Origin: Candidatus Poribacteria bacterium | GTDB taxonomy: Bacteria > Poribacteria > WGA-4E > WGA-3G | Direction of reading: 5' to 3' | Assembly: GCA_003635255.1 (NCBI GenBank) | Contig: PYJC01000093.1 | Span: 1-35,963 of the forward strand | DNA: 35,963 nt | The notes under the pieces: generated by a model | What the model saw: only the letters and a program-made list of their open reading frames with translations | Database searches by the model: none | Told to the model about the DNA's origin: nothing | Shown here: positions 1 through 7,474 of the stretch, one piece after another | Layout: every line of letters starts with the position of its first letter | How positions within the stretch are numbered: the stretch's first letter is position 1 | Position numbers and translations under genes: made by a program

Positions 1-57
1 GCGATAGCAATTTGCAGAGACGAATATGCATCATTGTCCAACCCGAAAAAATAATTT

Positions 58-115
58 TAGGACTTACGCAGTCTCCTTTGCAGGCGGGGTTTTAAACCCC
101 GCCTGCAGTGCGTAA
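58..115. repeat. Nested inverted-repeat unit with GC-rich palindrome
   Basis: Positions 80-106 form a perfect palindrome with 13-bp arms, GCAGGCGGGGTTT and its complement, around a single central T. It is enclosed by TTACGCA (64-70) and TGCGTAA (109-115). The start, TAGGACTTACGCA (58-70), recurs at 1150-1162. The unit is probably a small dispersed intergenic repeat. There is no coding potential, and a transcript would fold into a strong hairpin. Confidence 0.6.
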
Positions 116-181
116 AGAAATAATTTTTTTGTTTTTTTTTACAAAAATGTGCAAAAGTGCATCCGAAAATGTGTTTAAGCG

Positions 182-216
182 AATCATTGTCATTTTTTAA
201 ATGATAATGGTATCCT
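182..216 (+). promoter_or_regulatory. Candidate promoter overlapped by a dyad operator
   Basis: TTGTCA (187-192) and TATCCT (211-216) are separated by 18 bp. An imperfect inverted repeat, AATCATTGTCATTT (182-195) against AAATGATAATGGT (199-211), covers the -35 box and spacer. Its AT-rich GATAAT-like halves recall Fur-family operators, but that is only a resemblance. It would drive the leader ORF at 260 and possibly the HTH gene at 686. Confidence 0.35.
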
Positions 217-259
217 AATGCCGCTTTATCGCGGTAGAGAGAAAAAGGAGGAATTTGTT

Positions 260-292
260 ATGTTAGCAAACCAGAGGAGGTGTGACACTTAG
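260..292 (+). CDS. Possible 10-codon leader peptide
   Basis: An ATG lies 7 bases after a strong Shine-Dalgarno (AAAGGAGG at 244-251) and opens a 10-residue ORF, MLANQRRCDT. It contains tandem AGG arginine codons and its stop falls inside the first of two palindromes. The strong ribosome site and tiny length suggest a translated leader rather than a functional protein. No further genetic evidence is available. Confidence 0.3.
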   Translation: MLANQRRCDT

Positions 293-324
293 TGTTACGC
301 CCTTGCGGTGTGACACTAAGTGTC
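279..324 (+). promoter_or_regulatory. Two direct-repeated palindromes (possible operators)
   Basis: GGTGTGACACT occurs at 279-289 and 307-317, a spacing of 28 bp. Each copy runs into a palindrome: ACACT-T-AGTGT (285-295) and GACACT-A-AGTGTC (312-324). Paired dyads at near-integral helical spacing look like binding sites for a dimeric regulator, or like two hairpins in the leader RNA. The regulator is unknown. Confidence 0.35.
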
Positions 325-338
325 GCACTCTTTGGAAA

Positions 339-367
339 GGGACGGGGGGTTCAAAACCCTCTGTCCC
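339..367 (+). terminator. Hairpin, weak attenuator or terminator candidate
   Basis: GGGAC (339-343) pairs with GTCCC (363-367), and the inner G-run and TT pair with AACCC around a short loop. The 3' side reads CTATTT, so the U-tract is poor. It may be a leader hairpin that ends or pauses transcription before the next ORF. The rest of 368-530 shows no gene. Confidence 0.25.
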
Positions 368-545
368 CTATTTACAAAGTATGCTATTTCGGTTGCTGAA
401 CCAGATTTTTATGGCATATTTTTTTGTTTTTGCGTATACTATTATGTAGTTTGCAAGCGGTGATCATTGTTGAAGTGTGATTGACACCCTTGTAGCGTTT
501 TGAATCACAAACATAGAGAAAAATAAAAAAGAGGAGGTACCTACC

Positions 546-635
546 ATGTCATTAAGAGTAAGTTTAAGCCACGCTACATTTCATTTGAACATATTGAGTT
601 CAGGGCGATGGTGCCTCTGCCCATTGACAGATTGA
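546..635 (+). CDS. Short ORF with near-ideal ribosome binding site
   Basis: AGAGGAGGT at 530-538 lies 7 bases before an ATG that opens a 29-codon ORF beginning MSLRVSLSHA and stopping at 633-635. The product resembles no family I recognise. It lies 50 bp upstream of the sigma-like HTH gene and could be a small protein, a leader peptide, or the shortened start of a longer ancestral gene. The ribosome site is the main support. Confidence 0.35.
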   Translation: MSLRVSLSHATFHLNILSSGRWCLCPLTD

Positions 636-685
636 TGGAAATGGCATAGGCGCAGTCGCCTCACATTGAGGGAGTTGCTCTATCT

Positions 686-1060
686 ATGCCAAGATTTAAT
701 CCAGATTTTTGGGAGATTCCGGTCCCGCCGGATTTTTTTGACCAACTCACCACCGAGGACTATCTCTGGTATCGAGCACCTGATGACGAATATACGGCGG
801 CGCGTCGTGACAAGCGGCAGGCGGTCTTAGAACAGATTCGTCAGATTATCGCGAAGGAGTTAACCGAACGTCAAACCGAGTGTATCCAACTCTACTTCTA
901 TAAAGGTAAAACACAGGAGGAGATTGGGAGTATTCTCGGCATTTCTCGCCGTGTTGTGAGCCAACATCTTTTTGGTGTTACACGGAACGGGAAGCAGATA
1001 GGCGGCGCGATTAACAAAATCCGAAAGGTGTGTCGAAAACTGGGAGTAGAATTTCCATAG
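686..1060 (+). CDS. Small sigma-70 region 4-like HTH protein
   Basis: This 124-residue protein has a C-terminal helix-turn-helix of the sigma-70 region 4 type at about residues 55-95. The segment runs ELTERQTECIQLYF, then KTQEEIGSILGIS, then RRVVSQHL. No region 2 is present, so it is unlikely to act as a full sigma factor. It is more likely a DNA-binding regulator or sigma-like accessory. The acidic and aromatic N-terminus is unassigned. The start has GAGGGA about 11 bases upstream. It sits alone on the plus strand behind the leader at 182-635 and may be controlled there. Family call firm, function unknown. Confidence 0.7.
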   Translation: MPRFNPDFWEIPVPPDFFDQLTTEDYLWYRAPDDEYTAARRDKRQAVLEQIRQIIAKELTERQTECIQLYFYKGKTQEEIGSILGISRRVVSQHLFGVTRNGKQIGGAINKIRKVCRKLGVEFP

Positions 1061-1149
1061 GTGCCAAGGTAGAATCTGTAATGAATCTTACCCGTGCAAT
1101 TCAATGCGAGAGGGGACCTTGAAGGTTCTCTCTCGCTTGGAAGCACTTA

Positions 1150-1238
1150 TAGGACTTACGCAAAAAACAGTAATTTCAGCATTTTAACCCCTAAATCCCC
1201 CTTATCAGGGGACTTTGAAAGGAAATGCGCAAGTCCTA
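1150..1238. repeat. 89-bp MITE-like inverted-repeat element
   Basis: TAGGACTTACGCA (1150-1162) and TGCGCAAGTCCTA (1226-1238) are 13-bp terminal inverted repeats with one mismatch. The interior holds a small CCCCT/AGGGG hairpin around 1197-1210. The 5' terminus is identical to the one at 58-70. It occupies the gap between the HTH gene and the response regulator and could act as a bidirectional hairpin. No open frame. Confidence 0.55.
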
Positions 1239-1243
1239 ACTTA

Positions 1244-1936
1244 TTAACTACCTTCCTTAAACCGATAGCCGACGCCATGTACCGTCTCAATATGCTTACC
1301 GAATTCGCCGAGTTTACGTCGGAGACGGCTAACATGCGTATCCACCGTCCGATCGATCCCGTAATAATCCTGCCCCCATATCACGTCCATGAGAATATCA
1401 CGTGTAAAGACGCGTCCGGGTGACTGTGCGAATAACGTAATGAGTTTAAATTCGGTAGCGGTCAGGTCAATTGGGCCGTTCTCGGTCAGCACTTGATGTT
1501 TATCGAGATCAATTGTTAACCCATGCGTTTCAATCTGTTTGGTGCTTTCTGTCTGTTTACCGACGTGGATGCGGCGTAACACAGCAGACACCCGTAGCAC
1601 CACTTCCCTCGGACTAAAAGGTTTTGTGATGTAATCATCGGCACCGAGTTCTAACCCCGTAACCCTATCTTTTTCTTCCGTCTTTGCAGTTACCATGACG
1701 ATCGGAATATTTTTAGTCCTCGGATCGTTCTTTAATAAGCGACAGACAATGGTTCCATCTACTTCTGGAAGCATCAAATCGAGTAAGATGAGGTCCGGTG
1801 GTTTTTCAACAGCCCGATGCAATGCATCTGCGCCATTTCGGACGTAATCCGTTTCAAAACCTGCCTCTTGGAGGTTATATCGTAATAAATCCGCGATGTC
1901 GCGTTCATCTTCAACAATTAAAATCTGAGCATCCAT
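1244..1936 (-). CDS. OmpR/PhoB-family response regulator
   Basis: A 230-residue two-component response regulator. The N-terminal receiver domain (residues 4-120) shows the acidic pair E9/D10, the phospho-acceptor D53 in LLDLMLPEVDG, T83 in MVTAK and K105 in YITKPFSP. The C-terminal winged-helix domain (about 130-228) has the typical ending with THVSRLRRKLGE and VHGVGYRF. It is expected to bind DNA as a phosphorylated dimer. No histidine kinase is adjacent, so it is an orphan in this window. AAGGA precedes the ATG by 8 bases, and a near-consensus promoter lies just upstream. PhoB versus another member of the family cannot be decided. Confidence 0.9.
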   Translation of the reverse strand: MDAQILIVEDERDIADLLRYNLQEAGFETDYVRNGADALHRAVEKPPDLILLDLMLPEVDGTIVCRLLKNDPRTKNIPIVMVTAKTEEKDRVTGLELGADDYITKPFSPREVVLRVSAVLRRIHVGKQTESTKQIETHGLTIDLDKHQVLTENGPIDLTATEFKLITLFAQSPGRVFTRDILMDVIWGQDYYGIDRTVDTHVSRLRRKLGEFGKHIETVHGVGYRFKEGS

Positions 1937-1974
1937 TTCAATAATTCCTTGCGGTCAATTTTAACATCACGATT

Positions 1975-2003
1975 ATTTTAACAAATCCTGCGGATCATGT
2001 CAA
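1975..2003 (-). promoter_or_regulatory. Sigma-70-type promoter of the response regulator
   Basis: Read on the minus strand, TTGACA (complement of 1998-2003) and TAAAAT (complement of 1975-1980) are separated by exactly 17 bp, 38 bp upstream of the ATG at 1936. This is close to the housekeeping consensus. No obvious operator overlaps it. Confidence 0.6.
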
Positions 2004-2070
2004 TCTTTACAGATATTTTGTCAGAGCCATTTAATTCTCGAAAAAAAATAGTGAACGGGAGTAGGAAATG

Positions 2071-2079
2071 TGCTATTAT
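2071..2079 (+). promoter_or_regulatory. Extended -10 element upstream of the M28 peptidase
   Basis: TGC followed by TATTAT (2074-2079) matches an extended -10 box 35 bp before the peptidase start. No convincing -35 box is visible at normal spacing, which extended -10 promoters can tolerate. Low confidence. Confidence 0.25.
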
Positions 2080-2113
2080 TTACTGAAATAGAAAGGGGTG
2101 ATGACTGATTAAG

Positions 2114-4234
2114 ATGGTAAAAAATATAATTTGTCTATCAAACTGGATTTCGAGGTTGAATTGTTGGGGCATCTGTGTGCTTATCGTATTCACTTTTTCT
2201 GCGCGTAATGTCTTGGGGATGCGGGGGTTTACAGCCGAAAATGCTGTCACACAAAAGCAGTATGAGGCTGATTTTAAAGAACACGTTTCAGCAGAAAGAT
2301 GCCGGTATAGATTGCGGCGCCTGACTGAAGAACCACATCTCGCAGGCAGCGAAAATAGTCGCAAAGTAGCCGAATACCTGCGTACTGAATTTGAGAGTTA
2401 CGGTCTACAGGTTCAGATATATGAATATCAGGTATATCTTCCCTATCCGCTTGAGATACATGCGGAACTTGTTTCACCTGTCCAACATATTGCTGTTAAT
2501 AAGGAAACGGGTTGGGACTGGGACAAGGATTCCTATGAAACCGAGATTGTGCCCGGGTACAACGCTTATTCGCCAGATGGAGATGTAACCGCAGAACTCA
2601 TCTATGTCAACAGAGGGTTGCCCGAAGATTATCAAATTCTCAAGGAACGCGGTATTTCGGTAGCAGGGAAAATCTGTATTGCCCGATATGGTGGAAGTTA
2701 CCGCGGTGTGAAGGCAAAAGTCGCAGGCGATAACAGGGCAGTTGGGTTAATCCTCTACTCGGATCCCACAGACGATGGATATATGCGTGGGGATGTCTAC
2801 CCCCGCGGTCCGTGGCGTTCGGAAGATGCGATACAGCGTGGCACCGTGAAATATATCTTTCAGCATGCCAGTGATCCGTTGACACCCGGTTGGGCAGCAA
2901 CTAAGGATGCCGAGAGGCTTCCGATTGCTGAAGCCACCGATCTCCCAAAGATTCCTGTACTTCCGATCGCTTATAAGGATGCCGAACCGTTTTTAAAAGC
3001 ACTCGCGGGCCCGAATGTCCCGTCAGAATGGCAAGGGGGTTTGCCTTTTGCGTATCATATCGGACCGGGACCTGCTAAGGTTCGCATTAAAGTACGTTGC
3101 GATCATAGCACTCGTCCGATCTACAATGTTATTGCGACGTTAGAAGGCACAGAATATCCGGATCAGTGGGTGGTCTTAGGTAACCATCATGATGCATGGG
3201 TTTACGGTGCGGCGGATCCCGGTAGCGGAACAACCGCCCTATTAGAGGTAGCACGGTGTTTGGGTGAACTCGCCAAAAAGGGGATGCGTCCGAAGCGGAC
3301 GATCGTTTTCGCGGCATGGGATGCCGAGGAATTCGGGATCCTCGGTTCAACGGAATGGGTTGAAGAGTTGAAATCGACGCTGCAGCAGAAAGTTATCGCG
3401 TATCTTAATGTAGATATTGCGGCAACCGGTGGACGGTTCTATGTGAGTGCGATCCCGTCCTTACGAGAGTTAATTCGGGAAGTGACGCAGCATGTGATTG
3501 ACCCGCGAACGCTAAAGCCGGTTTACGAGAGTTGGAAAGCAGCACAAGGCAGGGAGATACCACAGGTCGGAAATCTCGGAAGCGGTTCAGATCATTCGCC
3601 ATTTGTTGGGCATGCCGGTATCCCGGCGATCAGTATGGGGTTTAGCGGTGCTTATGGGGTTTACCACGCCATGCAGGACAACTTTTACTGGATGGAACAT
3701 TTTGGCGATCCAACGTTTCAATATCAAGCAGCGATGTCAAAAATCTGGGGAATTCTCGCACTTCAACTTGCCAACGCCGATATTTTACCCTTTGACTACG
3801 AGACTTACGCGACAGACCTGATGACCCCTCTGAAGTTGTTACAAAATTCCGGTTCAAAAAACAAAATTGCGCAGGGCGTTAAAGCATTGGATGATCTGCT
3901 CACGGAGTGGCAACAGGTAGCAGGTTTGCTTAACCAAGGGCTTGTGCGATACCTCGCTTCTGAGGATCTGTCTCGGATTGGAGAAATAAACCTGCGGCTG
4001 TATCAGTTGGAACGGAATTTGACGAGTGAATCCGGGTTGTCGCTACGTCCGTGGTTTAAGCATCTTATCTATGCCCCGGGACTGAATACCGGCTATGCGG
4101 CGGTCGTTTTCCCTGCAGTTGAAGATGCTATTGCACATGGAGATGATGCCGAGGTCCACGCTGAAATTGATCGGTTAGTTGCAGCGTTCACACGGATGAT
4201 TCAAGGGATTAATGAAATCCGGGAGATGCTGTGA
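2114..4234 (+). CDS. Secreted M28 peptidase, glutamate carboxypeptidase II-like
   Basis: A 706-residue zinc exopeptidase with the architecture of glutamate carboxypeptidase II/PSMA. It has an N-terminal hydrophobic signal or anchor (about 13-30), a PA-type insert (about 140-300), an M28 catalytic domain (about 330-560) and a transferrin-receptor-like dimerisation domain at the C-terminus. The metal ligands and base are visible: H358 in GNHHDAW, D368 in GAADPGSG, E405/E406 in AWDAEEFG, D434 in LNVDIA and H518 in GVYHAMQDN. It probably trims peptides outside the cytoplasm. AAAGGGG lies about 14 bases before the ATG, a long spacing, so the exact start is somewhat uncertain. It stands alone on the plus strand. 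Confidence 0.9.
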   Translation: MVKNIICLSNWISRLNCWGICVLIVFTFSARNVLGMRGFTAENAVTQKQYEADFKEHVSAERCRYRLRRLTEEPHLAGSENSRKVAEYLRTEFESYGLQVQIYEYQVYLPYPLEIHAELVSPVQHIAVNKETGWDWDKDSYETEIVPGYNAYSPDGDVTAELIYVNRGLPEDYQILKERGISVAGKICIARYGGSYRGVKAKVAGDNRAVGLILYSDPTDDGYMRGDVYPRGPWRSEDAIQRGTVKYIFQHASDPLTPGWAATKDAERLPIAEATDLPKIPVLPIAYKDAEPFLKALAGPNVPSEWQGGLPFAYHIGPGPAKVRIKVRCDHSTRPIYNVIATLEGTEYPDQWVVLGNHHDAWVYGAADPGSGTTALLEVARCLGELAKKGMRPKRTIVFAAWDAEEFGILGSTEWVEELKSTLQQKVIAYLNVDIAATGGRFYVSAIPSLRELIREVTQHVIDPRTLKPVYESWKAAQGREIPQVGNLGSGSDHSPFVGHAGIPAISMGFSGAYGVYHAMQDNFYWMEHFGDPTFQYQAAMSKIWGILALQLANADILPFDYETYATDLMTPLKLLQNSGSKNKIAQGVKALDDLLTEWQQVAGLLNQGLVRYLASEDLSRIGEINLRLYQLERNLTSESGLSLRPWFKHLIYAPGLNTGYAAVVFPAVEDAIAHGDDAEVHAEIDRLVAAFTRMIQGINEIREML

Positions 4235-4236
4235 TT

Positions 4237-4257
4237 AGCCATCAGCCATCAGCAAGC
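4237..4257. repeat. Degenerate heptamer short tandem repeat
   Basis: Three heptamers, AGCCATC, AGCCATC and AGCAAGC, begin 3 bases after the peptidase stop codon. They belong to the family of degenerate GCCGTCA-type heptads also seen at 9107, 16669, 20759, 26830, 33163 and 35600. Confidence 0.5.
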
Positions 4258-4341
4258 GTCGCTACGGGACTAAATTTGATAGGTGCGGTTTTTAGCGCAG
4301 GCACCCGACTTCGCCAACCCGTTACCGAATACTTTTCTTCA

Positions 4342-5412
4342 TCAAACGCCATCTACTTCACTGTCGTTTGACGGTGTGACTGCTACTGCCGAGGTTGCTT
4401 TTAAGACGACCAGATCGTCAATTTGAAAGGGGCTGTTGTACTCAGTTTGAACGGAGTAGTGTTCTCTGTCTATTTCAACATGATAGGTGAAGTTATGTCC
4501 TTTAAACGCTTCCCCAACGATACGTCCGACTTTCGCGCCACTATTCCAAGCATCGGATCTGTGTATCTTTAAGCATTCGGGTCGGATAGACAGAAGCACA
4601 TCGCCTTCGGCTTCGCCATCCACTTTTACGCGTCCGAAAGGTGTGTCGGCGATGCCATGTCTCACGTATGCGGTAATAAAGTTCGTCTGCCCCAGAAAAT
4701 CTGCGACGTAAGCCGTTTGCGGATAGCGGTAGACTGCTTCAGGGGTACCAATCTGTTCAAGAACCCCGTCTTTCATTACGCCTAACCGTTCAGCGAAACT
4801 CAATGCTTCTTCTTGTGAATGTGTAACGAGCACGGCACTGATGCCTGCGGCTTTCAGAAGTGATCGGACTTCTTGGCGGGTTGTTTGTCTGAGCCCTGGA
4901 TCAAGATTCGAGAACGGTTCATCTAAAAGGAGGAGTTTGGGACGTGCGATCATTGCGCGTGCGAGTGCGACGCGCTGCTGCTCACCACCGGAAAGATGAT
5001 GTGGCATTCGTGTTTGAAGTTGCGTTAAGCCGACCATCCGCAGTACTTCTAATGCTCTTTCCCACCGTATTTTTTTCGCTGTTTTTCGGAGACCGAAGGC
5101 GACATTCTCAATGACATTCTTATTTGGGAAAAGGGCATAGTCTTGAAACACGAACCCGATTCCCCGTGATTCGGGTGGCACGTGGATATTGCTGTTCACG
5201 AGCATCCGTTTTTCCATGGCGATTGTTCCAGCATCTGCTTTCTCGAAACCGGCGATGAGGCGCAGGGTCGTCGTCTTTCCGCACCCACTGGGTCCTAAAA
5301 GCGCGAAAATTTCGCTTGGGTATACGCTGAAACTAATGTCTTTAACGATTGGGGGTTGGTTAGCAGTAAACCCTTTTGTAATTCCGTTTACTGTGAGTAG
5401 TGGTGTTGGCAT
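4342..5412 (-). CDS. ABC transporter ATP-binding protein (FbpC/PotA-like)
   Basis: A 356-residue ATPase of the iron/polyamine/sugar importer class. It has Walker A GPSGCGKT (40-47), the Q-loop glutamine at 90, signature LSGGE (140-144), Walker B LLLLDEP (160-166), the switch histidine H198 and a C-terminal TOBE-like regulatory domain from about 240. It should energise uptake through a membrane permease pair with a periplasmic binding protein. None of these partners is adjacent, so the substrate cannot be inferred from context. Ferric iron is the closest resemblance. No strong Shine-Dalgarno precedes the ATG. The long TOBE region separates it from short export-type ATPases. Confidence 0.85.
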   Translation of the reverse strand: MPTPLLTVNGITKGFTANQPPIVKDISFSVYPSEIFALLGPSGCGKTTTLRLIAGFEKADAGTIAMEKRMLVNSNIHVPPESRGIGFVFQDYALFPNKNVIENVAFGLRKTAKKIRWERALEVLRMVGLTQLQTRMPHHLSGGEQQRVALARAMIARPKLLLLDEPFSNLDPGLRQTTRQEVRSLLKAAGISAVLVTHSQEEALSFAERLGVMKDGVLEQIGTPEAVYRYPQTAYVADFLGQTNFITAYVRHGIADTPFGRVKVDGEAEGDVLLSIRPECLKIHRSDAWNSGAKVGRIVGEAFKGHNFTYHVEIDREHYSVQTEYNSPFQIDDLVVLKATSAVAVTPSNDSEVDGV

Positions 5413-5542
5413 TAGGTTTCCGTCTGACTTTAAACGTTGGTTGTTCTAATTTCTGTCTCTCCATAATTCAATTGTACGATGAACCCCGTGTTTTGTCAAA
5501 TTGGCGTTAAAAACCACGCTTGCTGAACAAGATGGGTCGCTG

Positions 5543-7474
5543 CTAAAGTGTATGACCTGCACCAGAGGATGGCATATAGAGGTTCAAGGCGAAGCTGATA
5601 AGACTCAGGATACTGCGCGGGATGTAATCGCCTAAAACGAGACCGAGGAAAAATGGGATCGCTTTCCGATACGTCTGCCACCCGGAAAATCTGAGGATAA
5701 GAAACTTAATGAGCCAACTCACCATTACAGGGAACCAGAAGTAGATAAGTCCCCCCCACGAAGCCCCCGAAAGCACGTAGCCTGATGGGTGAAGTGTCCA
5801 CCACAGCAGGCGTGTCCGTAAAAAATTGAGAAGGAACACGAAACCGAATCCACCACACATAAAGGCAACGGCGCTAATGTCGGGTTCTTTCGGATGCTGT
5901 AACCAACTCTGAAGCGGATTGAAACTCTCCCATCCGAATCGTCCGACAACGCCTTGGCATTGTGCGAGTACGCCGTAGTGATATGCCACCTGTAAATACG
6001 TCCAGAACGTTGCTAATGCCCCGACAGCGATAGCGAGTGCCATCCCTAAGAGCAAAGTTTTGCCGGGCATACCCGAACGTTCACCGATCCGTAAGGATTC
6101 TATCTGGTTCGGCATCGGGTGTGAACGGTTGCAACGGTTGAAAGCGTAGAGGAAGGTCATCACTGTGAGGTTTGCAGCACCCAATCGCCGGGTACCGAAC
6201 ATACTCACCATCATCTGCCGCGGGTTGATACCGATGACTTCATGGTAAGGCGGACCGAGTTCGGCACGCACGCGTCCTATGGCGATTGCAAACGCAATAA
6301 ACAGGGCATAAAACACACCGATTGCCCAGAGTGACATCCCCGCTGCATAACAGAATCCGAAGACAAGTCCGATACTCAGGACTGTTAGGACAGCCACCGT
6401 CCGGTAAGAGAAAGGTTCCCGGTTATCATCTCCCCGTTCACGCCCGATGACATGTTGGAAGAAACGTGCGAAATGCCGTCGGCTCATCCAGAGTGTCAAC
6501 ACAGCAATCCCTACCCAAGCCCCTGAAGCCCGGTCATTGAGATGCAGGACACTGATATTCGTGACACCAACTGCACTGGCGATGACGCGTTCGGCGCGGG
6601 TCAGCCAAAAGAAGAACCATGTTGAGAATGCGAGGTCAAGCGGCATAAAATAGGTGAGTCCAACAATCGCCAAGTTAAAGGACATGGAGGCGTAGCCGAT
6701 CGCGTTCCAAGGGCGTTCTGTAAAATGCCGATCGAGCCGGTAATTCGGTGGCAGGGCGGGGATAACAGGGAAAATGTCGTGTAGTCCAGCCATCACGCGA
6801 AGCAGGGCGGCGAACCCAAAGCCGAACCAGAGGGCACGGGAGCGGAAAAAGCTGCGATTGGTCGTCATCTGCAGTGGCAGTTGTGTTAGCGGGAAACTTA
6901 GTTTTTCGCGTTCCATCCACTGCTTACGAAGTAGCAGCCCTAAACAGAGCAGTGAACCGTAGAGTAGGAAAATAAAGCCGGACCAGAGGAGTGCCGGTCT
7001 CACCCAGATGCGGAGGTGTTCTGCCCAATAGAGGCTCGACTCGCCTTCATAATAACCCGCTAAAAACTCGAACTCGTGTACCGTGAGCCATGCTGGAATG
7101 TGGTGTAGAAAGAGTTGTGCCCATTCGTTTTCAGGGCTTGCAAACCAGAATGGATGCGCGAGGGTTCCCATCAGAATTGCCATCATCGCGTGTCCTGAGA
7201 TCGTGGACACCATTGTCACCATTATATAGATGAGTAGCAATTCTGCGGGGGTAAACGCCATGCGGGGAGAAAGTTTGCGGAGCACGACGTTGAGCGCTAT
7301 TAGCACAACTAACGTGAAAACTGCGTTAGAAAAGGGTGAGACCAACGTGTAGACCGCGTACCAGAGTTCGCTGGCGATGCCCACCCAATAAGCGTTAACG
7401 ATAACTAAGATTAATCCGACGATAAGTGCTTTTTTGGTGATGACATCGGGTGGGTTAGCGGTTCTGGAGTTCAT
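5543..7474 (-). CDS. Large polytopic membrane protein (DUF6785/6784-like)
   Basis: A 643-residue protein with about 14 or more hydrophobic spans across its length and few long soluble loops. The N-terminal part has a conserved-looking LSPRMAFTPAELLLIYIMV segment, and a central loop carries REKLSFPLTQLPLQM. I associate this layout with uncharacterised DUF6785/DUF6784 proteins and distantly with oligopeptide-transporter-like carriers. That is recognition from memory, not a search. Its ATG overlaps the stop of the upstream S41 peptidase as ATGA, so the two are very probably translationally coupled and work together at the membrane. Substrate and direction of transport are unknown. Confidence 0.6.
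   Translation of the reverse strand: MNSRTANPPDVITKKALIVGLILVIVNAYWVGIASELWYAVYTLVSPFSNAVFTLVVLIALNVVLRKLSPRMAFTPAELLLIYIMVTMVSTISGHAMMAILMGTLAHPFWFASPENEWAQLFLHHIPAWLTVHEFEFLAGYYEGESSLYWAEHLRIWVRPALLWSGFIFLLYGSLLCLGLLLRKQWMEREKLSFPLTQLPLQMTTNRSFFRSRALWFGFGFAALLRVMAGLHDIFPVIPALPPNYRLDRHFTERPWNAIGYASMSFNLAIVGLTYFMPLDLAFSTWFFFWLTRAERVIASAVGVTNISVLHLNDRASGAWVGIAVLTLWMSRRHFARFFQHVIGRERGDDNREPFSYRTVAVLTVLSIGLVFGFCYAAGMSLWAIGVFYALFIAFAIAIGRVRAELGPPYHEVIGINPRQMMVSMFGTRRLGAANLTVMTFLYAFNRCNRSHPMPNQIESLRIGERSGMPGKTLLLGMALAIAVGALATFWTYLQVAYHYGVLAQCQGVVGRFGWESFNPLQSWLQHPKEPDISAVAFMCGGFGFVFLLNFLRTRLLWWTLHPSGYVLSGASWGGLIYFWFPVMVSWLIKFLILRFSGWQTYRKAIPFFLGLVLGDYIPRSILSLISFALNLYMPSSGAGHTL

Noticed and set aside
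279..324. CRISPR-like repeat pair
   Set aside because: There are only two copies of an 11-bp unit with a 17-bp gap, and no array elsewhere in the window.
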